From NCBI GenBank assembly GCA_002840405.1, contig PHAR01000008.1:106253-170252 (forward strand): a stretch of 64,000 bases of DNA. Reading direction: 5' to 3'. Of this stretch, positions 1 through 8,750 are shown one piece after another. The translations under genes were made by a program, and so were the position numbers. Origin of the DNA: Deltaproteobacteria bacterium HGW-Deltaproteobacteria-8 (lineage in GTDB: Bacteria; Desulfobacterota; Desulfovibrionia; Desulfovibrionales; Desulfovibrionaceae). The stretch's first letter is position 1; each line of letters opens with the position of its first letter. Under the pieces are notes generated by a model, which was given only the letters and a program-made list of their open reading frames with translations, did no database searches and was not told the DNA's origin.

Positions 1-1592
1 GCGAGTTCCTTGCGGTGCGCGCCGACCTTCTGCTCGATGACGTACCCGGCCACAGCGATGACCACCAGGCCCAGCGCCAGGCCCAGGAGCAAGGCGCGGG
101 TGATCAGCTGCCGCGCCTGCACGGCCGCGCGCTGCTTGTAGTTGCGCAGCAGGTTGATGCCCTTGTCCGGCGCAGAGAGGCTGGCCGCCAGGGCCGGGGC
201 CAGGGCCATCCTGTCGATCTTGGACACGGCGTCGGGCTTGGACGGGAGCATGGTGGTGGCGTCGAAGGCCAGGTGCGGGTAGCCGAGCTGCCCGGCCAGG
301 GTCTCAAACACGCCGGAGGAGCGGAAGATGCGGCCGCTGCAGTGCACGACATCGCAACGCAGCTGATGGGAGGTGGCGTAGAACTCAAGGGTGCGCTCCA
401 CCTGCTTGGCCAGGCGGTCGATGGCCGGGGCGATGGCCTCAAGCATCTGGGCCTCGCCCAGAATATGGCCGGGGCTCACGCCCTTTGGCACCGGTCCGCC
501 CAGGAGCGCGTGGCGCATCAGGCTCTTGGCCTGCATGGCGTCCAGGGGCGGCAGCACGCCCGGGTCTGCGCCCTCCCCGCTCTCCACGGCCGAGCCGTCC
601 GTCAGGGCCTCCTGGGGCGCGCCCGGCGGGGGCAGCTCCAGCTCCCCAGACTGCTGGGCAGGTCTGGACTTTGGCTTGGATTGATCCTGGAAGTGCACCA
701 GCACGGCCTCGGCCATGCTGTCCGTGCCCGAGCGGATGAAACGGCTGAAGCGCAGGTTGCCGTCCGCGTAAAGGCCGATGGTCGAGGCGTCCTCCTCCAC
801 GTGGATGTTGGCGGCCAGGGCGAAACCCTTGGGGCCGCTCGGCAGACGGTACAGGGCCTGCATGGCGCTGGGCAGGGTGGTGATGCCCTCAAGCGGCCAG
901 CCGGCCTCGCGGAATGCGTCGCCCAGGGTGTCCACATCCACGCGCCGTGCCAGGCACGTGAGCACGTCCAGACGCGACTCCTTGGAATCCTTTGCCGGCC
1001 CCAGGACAACGTAGTCCATGGCGTACTCGGACTCGGCGAACTTCTTCTCCTTCTGCTGGGTCCAATAGACGGCGGCGTCGAGCTTTGCGCCGGAGAGCTT
1101 GGGCACGGTGAGCACGTTCAGATCCAGATCCTGGGACCGCAGAACGGCCCAGACCCTGGGTTGAGGCGCTTTATCCCGAACGCTCTCAAGGCAGGTGCGC
1201 AGGAAGGCGGGGAAGCCCTTCTGCCCGAACGCCTGGTCGGGCCCGAAGGGAAAGCGGGTGGAGAAAACGATGGTTCCGCCGGAGAGAAGGGCCAGGCTCA
1301 AGCGCCCGGCGGTCATGCTCACGCCGAGCACGGCGGAATTCTTGGCCGGACCGAAGGAAAGCGCGCGGTTCCAGAAAGGCTTTTTCGCCGGGGAGACGTG
1401 AAGGGCGGGCGTTGGCTGGGAATCGAGCAGGGCGGCGGGCATGTTGCCCGGCGTGGGCGTGGGAATGGGCTGCGCTTCGGGCGCGGCTTTGACCTTCTTG
1501 TCTTTGGGCTTTCTCAACGACGCAAAGGCCTCTCCACTCCGGATGGAGCGCAGCAGATTCTCGGTTGAGGAGAGCCTTTCCTTAAGATTCAC
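1..1592 (-). CDS. PilM/GspL-like pilus assembly protein (C-terminus cut by window edge)
   Basis: The minus strand reads open from a GTG at 1592 to the window edge, giving about 530 residues. A stop lies ten codons upstream with no ATG between, and an AGGGG ribosome site precedes the GTG, so this start is well fixed. After a low-complexity, Pro-rich N-terminus of about 75 residues comes an actin-fold-like region (VLGVSMTAGRLSLALLSGG, then a second half near AIAPAIDRLAKQVERTLEFY), as in PilM/GspL ATPase-like proteins. Near the cut end is a hydrophobic segment (LLLGLALGLVVIAVAGYVI) expected to cross the inner membrane, as in GspL-type proteins where the actin-like cytoplasmic domain is followed by a membrane helix and periplasmic domain. 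Family knowledge suggests an inner-membrane platform component of a type IV pilus or type II secretion system. The pilus genes that would confirm this lie outside the window. Confidence 0.6.
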   Translation of the reverse strand, partial: MNLKERLSSTENLLRSIRSGEAFASLRKPKDKKVKAAPEAQPIPTPTPGNMPAALLDSQPTPALHVSPAKKPFWNRALSFGPAKNSAVLGVSMTAGRLSLALLSGGTIVFSTRFPFGPDQAFGQKGFPAFLRTCLESVRDKAPQPRVWAVLRSQDLDLNVLTVPKLSGAKLDAAVYWTQQKEKKFAESEYAMDYVVLGPAKDSKESRLDVLTCLARRVDVDTLGDAFREAGWPLEGITTLPSAMQALYRLPSGPKGFALAANIHVEEDASTIGLYADGNLRFSRFIRSGTDSMAEAVLVHFQDQSKPKSRPAQQSGELELPPPGAPQEALTDGSAVESGEGADPGVLPPLDAMQAKSLMRHALLGGPVPKGVSPGHILGEAQMLEAIAPAIDRLAKQVERTLEFYATSHQLRCDVVHCSGRIFRSSGVFETLAGQLGYPHLAFDATTMLPSKPDAVSKIDRMALAPALAASLSAPDKGINLLRNYKQRAAVQARQLITRALLLGLALGLVVIAVAGYVIEQKVGAHRKEL

Positions 1593-1927
1593 GCCTGCCC
1601 CTGGCTTCCGTCAGGTTCCGCAAAATCCGCGCCAGACAAGAGCTGACAACCATCTGCGTCAGCCCTGGGAACTCCCAGCGACCAACCAAATAGTTTTTTT
1701 GGACGGATGCCCGACTTTTTCTATAGTATTTGTAATTTTCAAATTGGAATTTGGGTTATCTTTGGTAACGTGTCAACACAAATCCGCCGGAAAAGCCCAT
1801 TGCGAAAGATTTTCCCACCCGCTTCGCGCTTTCTGCTGGTTACAACCAATTGTTTACAGTACATGTAAAGTCGGATAGAAAAATATTGACACAGGTGGGT
1901 CAGGATTGATCGCCGCAGGGGGAACAC
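1593..1927. promoter_or_regulatory. AT-rich intergenic region upstream of cheV with a palindrome
   Basis: This 335-bp divergent spacer separates the pilus gene (minus) from cheV (plus) and is far more AT-rich than its surroundings. No credible ORF is seen. It holds a near-palindrome at 1853-1869 (arms TTTACA and TGTAAA, 5-bp centre) that could be an operator. A TTGACA lies near 1886 but has no good -10 at the right spacing. I found no sigma-54 or sigma-28 consensus. Promoter placement is inference. Confidence 0.4.
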
Positions 1928-2914
1928 ATGAGCCAGTCAAATATTCTGCTTGAATCCGGCACCAACGAACTGGAGCTCGTGGAATTCTACATCGACGAGA
2001 AGCCCGATGCCTCGGGAAATGCATACAGGGGCTACTACGGCGTCAACGTGGCAAAAGTCCTGGAGATCATCCGCATGCCCGCAGTGACGCAGATGCCGAA
2101 CATACCGCATCCGTCGGTCCTGGGCGCCTTCAACCTGCGCTCACGCATCATCCCCCTGGTGGACCTCTCGCTGTGGCTGGGCAAGGGCGCGTCCCTGATG
2201 CACGAAAATACCAAGGTCATCGTCAGCGAGTTCAACCGCATGATCTCGGCCTTCATGGTCTCCGGCGTCACGCGCATCCACCGCCTGAGCTGGACCCAGG
2301 TGGAGGCCCCGGGCAGGCACCTGAACGAATACTCGGGCAACAGCGTCACCGGCGTTGTGCGCTTCGATGACCGCATCCTGCTCGTGCTGGACATGGAAAA
2401 GATCGTGGCCGAACTGAATCCGGGCCTGGCCATGAAGATCGAGGACGCCGCCATGGCCTCCATCGAGGAGGCCAAGAGCCCCTCGCATAAGGAGCACTTC
2501 CGCGCGCTTATCGCCGACGACTCCACATCCATCCGCCGCATGATCGGCACCATGCTGGAGAAGGCCGGGTTCGAGGTCACCCAGACCGTCAACGGCCAGG
2601 AGGCCTGGGACACGCTGACAGCCCTGAAGGCGCGCGCCGCCGAAGAGGGCAAGCCGCTCACCGACTTCCTGGACATCATCGTCTCGGACATCGAGATGCC
2701 GCTGATGGACGGCCACAACCTGACCAAGCGCATCAAGGACGACCCGGCGCTCAAGGTGTTGCCGGTGATCCTGTTCTCCTCGCTCATCACCGACCGGCTG
2801 CGCCACAAGGGCGACTCTGTGGGCGCGGACGAGCAGATCAGCAAGCCCAACATTACGGACCTCACCCGCCGCGCCTTCGAACTCATCGCCGAGCGCCAGC
2901 ACGTCGAGGTGTAG
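1928..2914 (+). CDS. cheV: Chemotaxis coupling/response-regulator protein CheV
   Basis: This 328-residue protein has the CheV architecture: a CheW-like domain (about residues 12-155, with GVNVAKVLEIIRMP and SRIIPLVDLSLWLG) followed by a receiver domain (about 190-325). The receiver keeps its acidic pocket (IADDST), the phosphoacceptor D254 in VSDIEMPLMDG, and the conserved lysine (SKPN). It should link chemoreceptors to CheA at the inner membrane and tune adaptation through phosphorylation by CheA. Start is supported by GCAGGGGGAAC upstream. It stands alone, followed by a strong terminator; flagellin lies 38 kb away. Identification is firm; which chemosensory array it serves is unknown. Confidence 0.93.
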   Translation: MSQSNILLESGTNELELVEFYIDEKPDASGNAYRGYYGVNVAKVLEIIRMPAVTQMPNIPHPSVLGAFNLRSRIIPLVDLSLWLGKGASLMHENTKVIVSEFNRMISAFMVSGVTRIHRLSWTQVEAPGRHLNEYSGNSVTGVVRFDDRILLVLDMEKIVAELNPGLAMKIEDAAMASIEEAKSPSHKEHFRALIADDSTSIRRMIGTMLEKAGFEVTQTVNGQEAWDTLTALKARAAEEGKPLTDFLDIIVSDIEMPLMDGHNLTKRIKDDPALKVLPVILFSSLITDRLRHKGDSVGADEQISKPNITDLTRRAFELIAERQHVEV

Positions 2915-2940
2915 CGCAAGAGCCCCGCCGCCCGCGCCAA

Positions 2941-2986
2941 CAAAGAAAGGCCCGCCCCCGGAAAACAGGGGGCGGGCCTTTCTTTG
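2941..2986. terminator. Bidirectional terminator between cheV and topA
   Basis: A near-perfect inverted repeat: CAAAGAAAGGCCCGCCCCC pairs with GGGGGCGGGCCTTTCTTTG around a short A-rich loop. The A/T ends supply a U-run in both orientations, so it can end cheV (plus) and topA (minus), which converge here. Confidence 0.9.
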
Positions 2987-3003
2987 TTCAGGACGGATGC
3001 GTC

Positions 3004-5454
3004 CTACTCTTCCGGCTCCTTCACGTAGCCGCAGTCCTTGTTCGGGCAGGCGATGTGCAGGCCCTTGGCCTTGGTGTTCTTTTCCACCAGCACGGCCGAG
3101 CCGCACTGCGGGCAGGGGCCGGGCACCGGGTGGTCCCAGAAGGCCTGGGTGCACTCCGGGTAGCGGCTGCACGAGTAGAAGACCTTGCCCCCGCGCGAGC
3201 TCTTCTCCACCAGCTCGCCGGTGCAGCCCTCCTTGGGGCAGGGCACGCCCGTGGGCAGCGGCTCGGTGTGCTTGCACTTGGGGTAGCCCGTGCAGGCGAT
3301 GAACCGGCTGCCCTTGCGCGCGGTCTTGACCACCATGGGCTTGCCGCATTCCGGGCAGGTCCCGGCGGCGATGACCTGCGGAGCGGCCAGGACCTCGATG
3401 ACGCCCTCTTCCGTGCGCTTGAAGTTCTTGATGTTCTTGCACTTGGGGTAGCCGGTGCAGCCCAGGAACTGCTCCCGCGCGCGGCCCTTGCGCGGGGTCT
3501 TGACCGCAAAGGGGCTGCCGCACAAATCGCAGAGGATGTCCGTGATCTCGTCGCGCGCCTTGTCGCTGGGCAGGATAGCTCCCTGCTCGTCGCGGGTGAA
3601 CTCCTTGATGTTCTTGCAGTCCGGGTAGCCGGAGCAGCCCAGGAACTCGCCCATCTTGCCGAACTTCACGTGCATGGGCTTGCCGCACAGGTCGCAGACC
3701 ACGCCGGAGTCGATGGTGGCGCGCTCCATCTCGGCCCCGGCCAGCTTCAGCGCCGGGATGAAGTCAACCATGAACTCCTCGATGACCTCGGCCCAGGCGC
3801 GCCCGCCTGCGGCGATCTCGTCGAGCTTGCGCTCCATGCCAGCGGTGAAGCCGATGTCCATGAGCGTGGCAAAATGCGCCACCAGCTTGTCGCTGACCGT
3901 GGCGCCGAGCTCGGACGGCGCGAAGCGCTTCTCCTCCATGGTCACGTACTCGCGGTCCTGGAGCGTGCTGATGATGGCCGCGTACGTGCTGGGTCGGCCG
4001 ATGCCCTGTTCTTCCAGGGCCTTGACCAGGGTGGCTTCCGTGTAGCGCGGGGGCGGCTGGGTGAACTTCTGTTCGCTGGTGAGCTCCAGCAGCTTCAGCA
4101 CCTCGGCGATGGTCAGCTTGGGCAGCTGGTTCGCGTCGTCGCCGTCCTCGACCACGGCGTCCGGGTCCGGCGCCTCCAGGCCCTGCACCTTGAGGAAGCC
4201 GGGGAAGAGCAGGCGCTCGCCCTTGGCCCGCCACAGGGTCTTGCCATTGGCAACGGTGACGGTGGTGTCGTGGAAGCGCGCGTCGGACATCTGCGAGGCC
4301 ACGAGGCGCCGCCAGATGAGCTGGTACAGCTTGAACTGGTCGGCCGGAAGAAACGACTTCACGGACTCCGGGGTCAGGGTCACGTCAACGGGGCGGCAGG
4401 CCTCGTGGCCGTCCTGCGAGCCGCTCTTGGACTTGTGGGCCTTGACCTTGGCGGGCGCGTACTTGTCGCCGTAGCGCTCGAGGATGAACTCGCGCGCGGC
4501 CAGGGACGCCTCGTCGGCGATGCGCACGGAGTCGGTACGCATGTAGGTGATGAGGGCAACCGTGCCCTTCTCGCCCAGCTCCACGCCCTCGTAAAGCTTC
4601 TGGGCCGCGCCCATGGTCTTCTTGGCCGGGAAGCCCAGCGCCCGGTTGGCCACCTGCTGCAGGGAGGAGGTGGTGAACGGCGGCGGCGGGCTCTTGGCGC
4701 GCTCCTTCTCGTCCACGGCCTCGACCGTGAACTTCCCGGCGCGGACATTCTTCTCCAGCGCCTCGGCCGCGTCCTGGCTGCCGATCTCCTTGAGGCCCGG
4801 GGCCACGGTCTTGGTCCCGATCTTCCAGAGGTCGGTGCGGAACGGCGGCGGGTTCTCGCCTTCGAGCTTGGCCTTGAGCGCCCAGTGCTCCACGGGCTCA
4901 AAGGCCCGGCGCTCGCGCTCGCGGTCCACGATGAGCCTGAGCGCCACGGACTGCACGCGCCCGGCGCTGATGCCGCGCTTGACGTGCTTCCAGAGGATGG
5001 GGGAAATCTTGTAGCCGACCAGCCGGTCGAGCACTCTTCTCGCCTGCTGCGCGCCCACGAGGTCGTCGTTGATGGGGCGCGGGTGCTCCAGCGCCTCCTT
5101 CACCGCGCGGGCGGTGATCTCGTTGAACTGGATGCGGCTGACGTTCTTGTTCTGGCCCTTGATGAGCTCGGCCACGTGCCAGCCGATGGCCTCCCCTTCG
5201 CGGTCAGGGTCGGGCGCGAGGTAGACGCGGCCAGCGGCCTTGGCGGCCTTGCGCAGGCGGCCAACGACGTCTTCCTTGCCCTTGATGATCTCGTAGCGCG
5301 GCAGGTAGCCGTTTTGCTCGTCCAGGCCCATGTCGCCCTTGGGAAGATCGCGCACGTGGCCCACGGAGGCCTCCACGACATAGTCTTTGCCGAGGAATTT
5401 GCCGATTGTCTTCACCTTTGCGGGTGACTCAACGATGATGAGGTCTTTTGTCAT
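3004..5454 (-). CDS. topA: DNA topoisomerase I (type IA)
   Basis: 816 residues starting at MTKDLIIVESPAKVKTIGKF; upstream in-frame Met codons would add a non-homologous tail, so 5454 is chosen. It relaxes negatively supercoiled DNA through a covalent 5'-phosphotyrosine. The N-terminal Toprim domain has the ESPAK motif and the acidic DPDREGE triad. The active-site tyrosine is Y304 within the ITYMRTDS motif. The tail carries five consecutive zinc-ribbon modules: four read CxxC or CxxxxC then C followed by GYPxC or RYPEC, and the last reads CPQC...CPNKDC. E. coli TopA has three cysteine modules plus two cysteine-free ones, so five intact modules is a rich set, though common in this phylum. Monocistronic by appearance and convergent with cheV. 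Confidence 0.97.
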   Translation of the reverse strand: MTKDLIIVESPAKVKTIGKFLGKDYVVEASVGHVRDLPKGDMGLDEQNGYLPRYEIIKGKEDVVGRLRKAAKAAGRVYLAPDPDREGEAIGWHVAELIKGQNKNVSRIQFNEITARAVKEALEHPRPINDDLVGAQQARRVLDRLVGYKISPILWKHVKRGISAGRVQSVALRLIVDRERERRAFEPVEHWALKAKLEGENPPPFRTDLWKIGTKTVAPGLKEIGSQDAAEALEKNVRAGKFTVEAVDEKERAKSPPPPFTTSSLQQVANRALGFPAKKTMGAAQKLYEGVELGEKGTVALITYMRTDSVRIADEASLAAREFILERYGDKYAPAKVKAHKSKSGSQDGHEACRPVDVTLTPESVKSFLPADQFKLYQLIWRRLVASQMSDARFHDTTVTVANGKTLWRAKGERLLFPGFLKVQGLEAPDPDAVVEDGDDANQLPKLTIAEVLKLLELTSEQKFTQPPPRYTEATLVKALEEQGIGRPSTYAAIISTLQDREYVTMEEKRFAPSELGATVSDKLVAHFATLMDIGFTAGMERKLDEIAAGGRAWAEVIEEFMVDFIPALKLAGAEMERATIDSGVVCDLCGKPMHVKFGKMGEFLGCSGYPDCKNIKEFTRDEQGAILPSDKARDEITDILCDLCGSPFAVKTPRKGRAREQFLGCTGYPKCKNIKNFKRTEEGVIEVLAAPQVIAAGTCPECGKPMVVKTARKGSRFIACTGYPKCKHTEPLPTGVPCPKEGCTGELVEKSSRGGKVFYSCSRYPECTQAFWDHPVPGPCPQCGSAVLVEKNTKAKGLHIACPNKDCGYVKEPEE

Positions 5455-5658
5455 GATGGGGGAGGCTATAGCCACCCATTGACGGGTTGGCAAGGGGCGG
5501 GGTGGCGGGCTGCTCGCAGGGAAGCAGCTTCCCTCCTGCCCAAAGCGCCTTCTTGAAAATGGAGTACGGACAGGGGAACAGGCGGCCTTTGAGCCCCAGG
5601 AAACCAAGGCGGGACACTACGTAATTGTCTGGTCAGGCTGAAGTCTTGAGGCCCAACC

Positions 5659-5690
5659 AAAAAGCCCCCAGCTCCCGCCAGGGGCTTTCT
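5659..5690 (-). terminator. Terminator of the twin small membrane peptide operon
   Basis: AAAGCCCC at 5661-5668 pairs with GGGGCTTT at 5681-5688 around a 12-nt loop. Read on the minus strand it follows the second 27-residue ORF by about 22 nt and ends in TTTTTGG, a fair intrinsic terminator. topA starts only about 200 bp downstream, so this would insulate it. Confidence 0.7.
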
Positions 5691-5712
5691 CATGCGCCGT
5701 CCACGCTCCGGC

Positions 5713-5796
5713 TCAGAGCAGCCAGTAGTAGATGATCAGAAAGATAACGATGCAAAACGGGACGGCGATGTACAGAATCAGTTCGCGCTTGTTCAT
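5713..5796 (-). CDS. 27-residue single-pass membrane peptide, copy B
   Basis: A 28-codon ORF beginning MNKRELILYIAVP and continuing with an uninterrupted hydrophobic stretch to YYWLL, then TGA. A strong ribosome site (GGAGG, 6 nt from ATG) precedes it. Topology prediction by eye: a short basic N-terminus in the cytoplasm and one membrane helix of about 20 residues. It is clearly paralogous to the peptide 70 bp upstream (shared pattern M-x-KREL-x-LY-x-AVP, then FL, Y and W positions). Both lie between a recognisable promoter and a terminator. I know no function; small hydrophobic peptides of this size often regulate membrane complexes or act as toxins, but nothing here decides between these. 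No antitoxin ORF or antisense promoter is evident. Confidence 0.72.
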   Translation of the reverse strand: MNKRELILYIAVPFCIVIFLIIYYWLL

Positions 5797-5866
5797 GTCA
5801 GCCTCCCATGTCCTGCCCTGAGAATTCTGCGGGGCTGGTCGGCCCTGGCGCTATGCGCACAGCAGC

Positions 5867-5950
5867 CTAGAACCACCATGCGTAAACAACGAGAAACAAC
5901 AAGGCGTTGACCGGAACGGCGACGTACAGCAACAATTCACGCTTGGTCAT
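5867..5950 (-). CDS. 27-residue single-pass membrane peptide, copy A
   Basis: A 28-codon ORF beginning MTKRELLLYVAVPVN, then a hydrophobic run ending YAWWF and TAG. It is the same length as copy B and matches it at about 14 of 27 positions, including KREL, LY, AVP, FL, Y and W. The segment upstream of ATG is GGGGGGCCGCC, a G-rich but non-canonical ribosome site. It is the first gene of a two-gene transcription unit (promoter at 5972-5999, terminator at 5659-5690). Conservation of the paralogous pair at protein level, with different codons, is the main argument that both are translated. Function unknown. Confidence 0.7.
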   Translation of the reverse strand: MTKRELLLYVAVPVNALLFLVVYAWWF

Positions 5951-5971
5951 GGCGGCCCCCCGTTTACGGAC

Positions 5972-5999
5972 GTTATACAGCTTTGCTGATGTGTTGCAA
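5972..5999 (-). promoter_or_regulatory. Sigma-70-type promoter for the twin small peptides
   Basis: Read on the minus strand: TTGCAA (-35, 5994-5999), 16-bp spacer, TATAAC (-10, 5972-5977). Transcription would start near 5965, leaving a leader of about 15 nt before the ATG of copy A at 5950. The fit is good for a GC-rich genome. Confidence 0.6.
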
Positions 6000-6022
6000 G
6001 AGGGGGTGGCAAGAGCCTGGTG

Positions 6023-6059
6023 ACAAAAAAGCCCCCGCTCCTTGCCGGAACGGGGGCTT
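6023..6059 (-). terminator. Terminator of lrp-ald
   Basis: On the minus strand AGCCCCCG-type arms (6051-6058 with 6030-6037) form a GC-rich stem followed by TTTTTTGTC, 28 nt after the ald stop. A classic intrinsic terminator. Confidence 0.85.
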
Positions 6060-6086
6060 GAGGCTTTCGCCGTGGCGCAGAGGGGG

Positions 6087-7193
6087 CTACGCCAGGGCCT
6101 GGGCCGGGGTGATGGCGGGGATGCCGAGGGCTTCGCCCACGGCCGGGCAGGTCAGCTTGCCCTTGTAGGTGTTCAGGCCCATCAGCAGCGCCGGGTCCTG
6201 GCGCAGGGCGTCGATGCCCTTGGCGGCCAGCTTGAGGGCATAGGGCAGGGTCTGGTTGACCAGGGCAAACGTGCTGGTGCGGGGCACGGCGCCGGGCATG
6301 TTGGCCACGCCGTAGTGCACCACGCCGTCCACCACATAGGTCGGCTTGTCGTGGGTCGTGGCCTTGGTGGTCTCGATGCAGCCGCCCTGGTCCACAGCCA
6401 CGTCGACGATGACCGAGCCTTCGCGCATGGTGCCGATCATCTCGCGGGTGACGAGCTTGGGGGCCTTGGCGCCCACCACGAGCACGGCGCCGATGACGAG
6501 GTCGGCCTCCTTCACTGCGGCGCGGATATTGGGCTCGGTGCTGCTCATGGTGATGATGCGGCTGCCGAAGATGTCGTCCAGGTACTGCAGGCGGCTGTGG
6601 GAGAGGTCCAGCACGGTGACGCGCGCGCCCATGCCCACGGCGATCTTGACGGCATTGGTGCCGACCACGCCGCCGCCCAGGACCACGACATTGGCCGGGG
6701 CCACGCCGGGAACGCCGCCCAGCAGCATGCCACATCCGCCCTGGTTCTTCTCCAGGTAATGCGCGCCCACCTGGGTGGCCATGCGCCCGGCCACTTCGCT
6801 CATGGGCAAAAGCAGCGGCAGGGAGCGGTCAGCCAGCTGCACGGTCTCATAGGCCACGCCCGTGGTTCCGGCGGCCAGCAGGGCCTTGGTCTGGGCCTCG
6901 TCCGCCGCCAGGTGCAGGTAGGTGAACAGCAGCAGGTCCGGGCGCAGGTACTTGTACTCTGCGGCCATGGGCTCCTTGACCTTGATGACCATCTCGGCGG
7001 CCCAGGCCTCGGCAGCGGTGCACATCTTGGCTCCGGCCGCGGCGTACTCGGCGTCAGGCAGGCCCGAGCCCACGCCCGCGCCGTTCTCCACCAGAACCGT
7101 GTGGCCGCGGCGGACAAGGGTCTCCACGGCGCCGGGGGTCATGGACACCCGGTCCTCCAGCGTCTTGATCTCCTTGGGGATACCGATGATCAT
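6087..7193 (-). CDS. ald: Alanine dehydrogenase
   Basis: 368 residues, standard length for NAD-dependent alanine dehydrogenase, which interconverts L-alanine and pyruvate plus ammonia. It opens with [20 protein letters not shown], the family signature for the N-terminal domain. It keeps the substrate lysine (MVIKVKEP) and the catalytic histidine ([10 protein letters not shown]), followed by the Rossmann fold ([13 protein letters not shown]). It begins 2 nt after the stop of an Lrp-type regulator, with its ribosome site (GAGGAATAGTC) inside that gene's end, so the two are co-translated. Sulfate reducers commonly oxidise alanine to pyruvate with this enzyme. Strong call. Confidence 0.96.
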   Translation of the reverse strand: MIIGIPKEIKTLEDRVSMTPGAVETLVRRGHTVLVENGAGVGSGLPDAEYAAAGAKMCTAAEAWAAEMVIKVKEPMAAEYKYLRPDLLLFTYLHLAADEAQTKALLAAGTTGVAYETVQLADRSLPLLLPMSEVAGRMATQVGAHYLEKNQGGCGMLLGGVPGVAPANVVVLGGGVVGTNAVKIAVGMGARVTVLDLSHSRLQYLDDIFGSRIITMSSTEPNIRAAVKEADLVIGAVLVVGAKAPKLVTREMIGTMREGSVIVDVAVDQGGCIETTKATTHDKPTYVVDGVVHYGVANMPGAVPRTSTFALVNQTLPYALKLAAKGIDALRQDPALLMGLNTYKGKLTCPAVGEALGIPAITPAQALA

Positions 7194-7195
7194 GA

Positions 7196-7702
7196 CTATT
7201 CCTCGCTTTTGGTTGAGTTGTTTTCAGCATACCAGGTGCGTGCGCCCCTGGGCAGGGGAATCCACTTGCGCCGTGCCTTCATGACCACAAAGGACTCGCT
7301 GGAGGCGACGCCGCCCACGCCGGACAAATCGCGGTCCAGAAAATCGTAGAGCCCGGAGATGTCCTCCGTGATGACGATCTCCACCAGAATATCGTAACGC
7401 CCGGTGACCACGGCCGCCCAGTTCACGTTGGGCAGTTCGGCGATCTCCGAGAGCTTCTTGTCCAGCTGCATGTGGCTCTTGAGCTTGATGCCCACCAGGG
7501 CCACGGTGAGGCCATTGACCTGGAACGGGTCCACCAGCCCGGCCACGCGCAGGAGGCCCTGGGCGATGAGGCTCTTCATGCGCGTGCGCACGGTGGGCGC
7601 GGTGACGCCCAGGCGCTCGGCCAGCTCACCGGCGCCGGCCTGTCCGTCCTCGGCCAGGGCGGCCACGATGCGACGGTCCGCAACATCGAGAGTTTTCTTC
7701 AT
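7196..7702 (-). CDS. Lrp/AsnC-family transcriptional regulator
   Basis: 168 residues from [20 protein letters not shown]. An in-frame ATG exists 45 nt upstream, but AAGGGG sits at good distance from 7702, so I prefer this start. The N-terminal winged helix-turn-helix ([21 protein letters not shown]) is followed by an Lrp ligand/oligomer domain ([24 protein letters not shown]). Being fused in operon with ald, it most likely senses an amino acid, probably alanine, and controls that operon autogenously. An A/T-rich inverted repeat at 7753-7765 could be its site. Family firm; effector is inference. Confidence 0.9.
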   Translation of the reverse strand: MKKTLDVADRRIVAALAEDGQAGAGELAERLGVTAPTVRTRMKSLIAQGLLRVAGLVDPFQVNGLTVALVGIKLKSHMQLDKKLSEIAELPNVNWAAVVTGRYDILVEIVITEDISGLYDFLDRDLSGVGGVASSESFVVMKARRKWIPLPRGARTWYAENNSTKSEE

Positions 7703-7752
7703 ACGCGCATCCCCTTGCCTGATTTTTTCCATATCGAAAATGCTCAAGCTAA

Positions 7753-7765
7753 AAATATTGTATTT
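7753..7765. promoter_or_regulatory. Candidate Lrp operator in lrp promoter region
   Basis: AAATA-TTG-TATTT is an inverted repeat in an AT-rich patch between the lrp start and the divergent MerR-type gene. A TTGACA (minus strand, about 7774-7779) lies just upstream, so the repeat falls in the probable promoter. Its role is inferred from position only. Confidence 0.4.
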
Positions 7766-7903
7766 GCATAATCCTTGTCAAGAGTGCAGCACAAAATTCC
7801 GCCTGCCGCCAGAAGGGCACGCCTTGTGGGAAACCCGCACTTGTTGTAGAATACCCCAGACCCCTGTTCCAAAACGCCCCGTCCCAAAGTCAGGAGGCTT
7901 CCC

Positions 7904-8593
7904 GTGGCGCCTGAAGTACGTCTGCTTTCCGTGGCCGAGATCGCCCGCAGGCTGGGTGTGCCCGAGTCCACCGTGCACTACTGGAAGAACCGCTTCGCCC
8001 AGCACCTGCCCAGCCAAGGCTCGGGCCGGCAGAAGCGCTTCCGGGCCGAGGCCGTGGACGTGTTCCGCGTCATCGCCGAGATGTTCAGCCTGGGCCACAG
8101 CAGCCAGGACGTCATGGAGGCCCTGGGCAAGCGCTTCCCGCTCACCGCGTCCCTTGAGGGCGACCCCAACGCCGCCGGGACCGACGCGCCTTTCCTGCAT
8201 CGCGAGTGCGCGCAAAACAACGGCCAGGACCAGCACAACCCTGCGGCCCTGGCCGACACAGCCCTGCGCATGGCCGCAGTCATCGGGCAGGAAATCGCCC
8301 GCAGCATCGGCGAAGGCCTGCGCCGCATCGGCGGGCAGCCCCAACTGGAGGGGCAAGACCTTGTGGCCCTGCCCGCCCTGGACACCGAGCAGCTCGACGC
8401 CATCAAGAGCGCCGTGGACCAGAGCTGCACGCGCCTGGACGCGCAAAGCGGCGAGGTGGCGCGCATGGCCGAGGAGAACGCCGAGCTCAAGACCAAGCTC
8501 ACGGTGCTCGAAACCGAGCTGGTGCGCCTGCGCAAGGACCGCAGAGAGATGGAGAAGTACCTCCTTGACAAGATCAAAACCATGTCTACTTAA
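7904..8593 (+). CDS. MerR-type HTH regulator with C-terminal coiled coil
   Basis: 229 residues from a GTG at 7904, preceded by CAGGAGGC. The N-terminus (LLSVAEIARRLGVPESTVHYWKNRF, then RQKRFRAEAVDVFRVIAEMFSLG) is a MerR-like winged helix that reads DNA. The middle is variable. The last 50 residues (ARMAEENAELKTKLTVLETE and onward) form a heptad-rich coiled coil likely to dimerise. No effector cysteines are seen, so a metal-sensing role is unlikely. It lies divergent from lrp-ald and upstream of htpG, separated by a terminator-like hairpin. Target genes unknown. Confidence 0.75.
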   Translation: MAPEVRLLSVAEIARRLGVPESTVHYWKNRFAQHLPSQGSGRQKRFRAEAVDVFRVIAEMFSLGHSSQDVMEALGKRFPLTASLEGDPNAAGTDAPFLHRECAQNNGQDQHNPAALADTALRMAAVIGQEIARSIGEGLRRIGGQPQLEGQDLVALPALDTEQLDAIKSAVDQSCTRLDAQSGEVARMAEENAELKTKLTVLETELVRLRKDRREMEKYLLDKIKTMST

Positions 8594-8651
8594 CAAGGTA
8601 CCGGGGGACGCCACACCCCCCGCTTAGGTCCTTCTCCTCCATCTGCCCTGC

Positions 8652-8678
8652 CAAGGCCCCGCACCAAGCGGGGCCTTG
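8652..8678 (+). terminator. Hairpin after MerR-type gene
   Basis: CAAGGCCCCGC pairs perfectly with GCGGGGCCTTG around ACCAA. The U-run is poor (TGTGCGG), so it may be a weak or Rho-assisted terminator before htpG. Confidence 0.55.
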
Positions 8679-8750
8679 TGCGGTTGAGGGAGTGGTTGAG
8701 GAGGCAGGCGACCGGATTCAGACACACGCCCACCAGCAAGGAGACCGCAG

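Noticed and set aside
15..1568. 517-codon open frame on the plus strand
   Set aside because: It is antisense to the PilM/GspL-like gene and reads as His/Gln/Gly/Arg-rich shadow sequence; the minus strand has domain-like sequence, a ribosome site and a clear start.
3055..5427. 790-codon open frame antisense to topA
   Set aside because: A consequence of high GC at third positions; all recognisable motifs are in topA on the minus strand.
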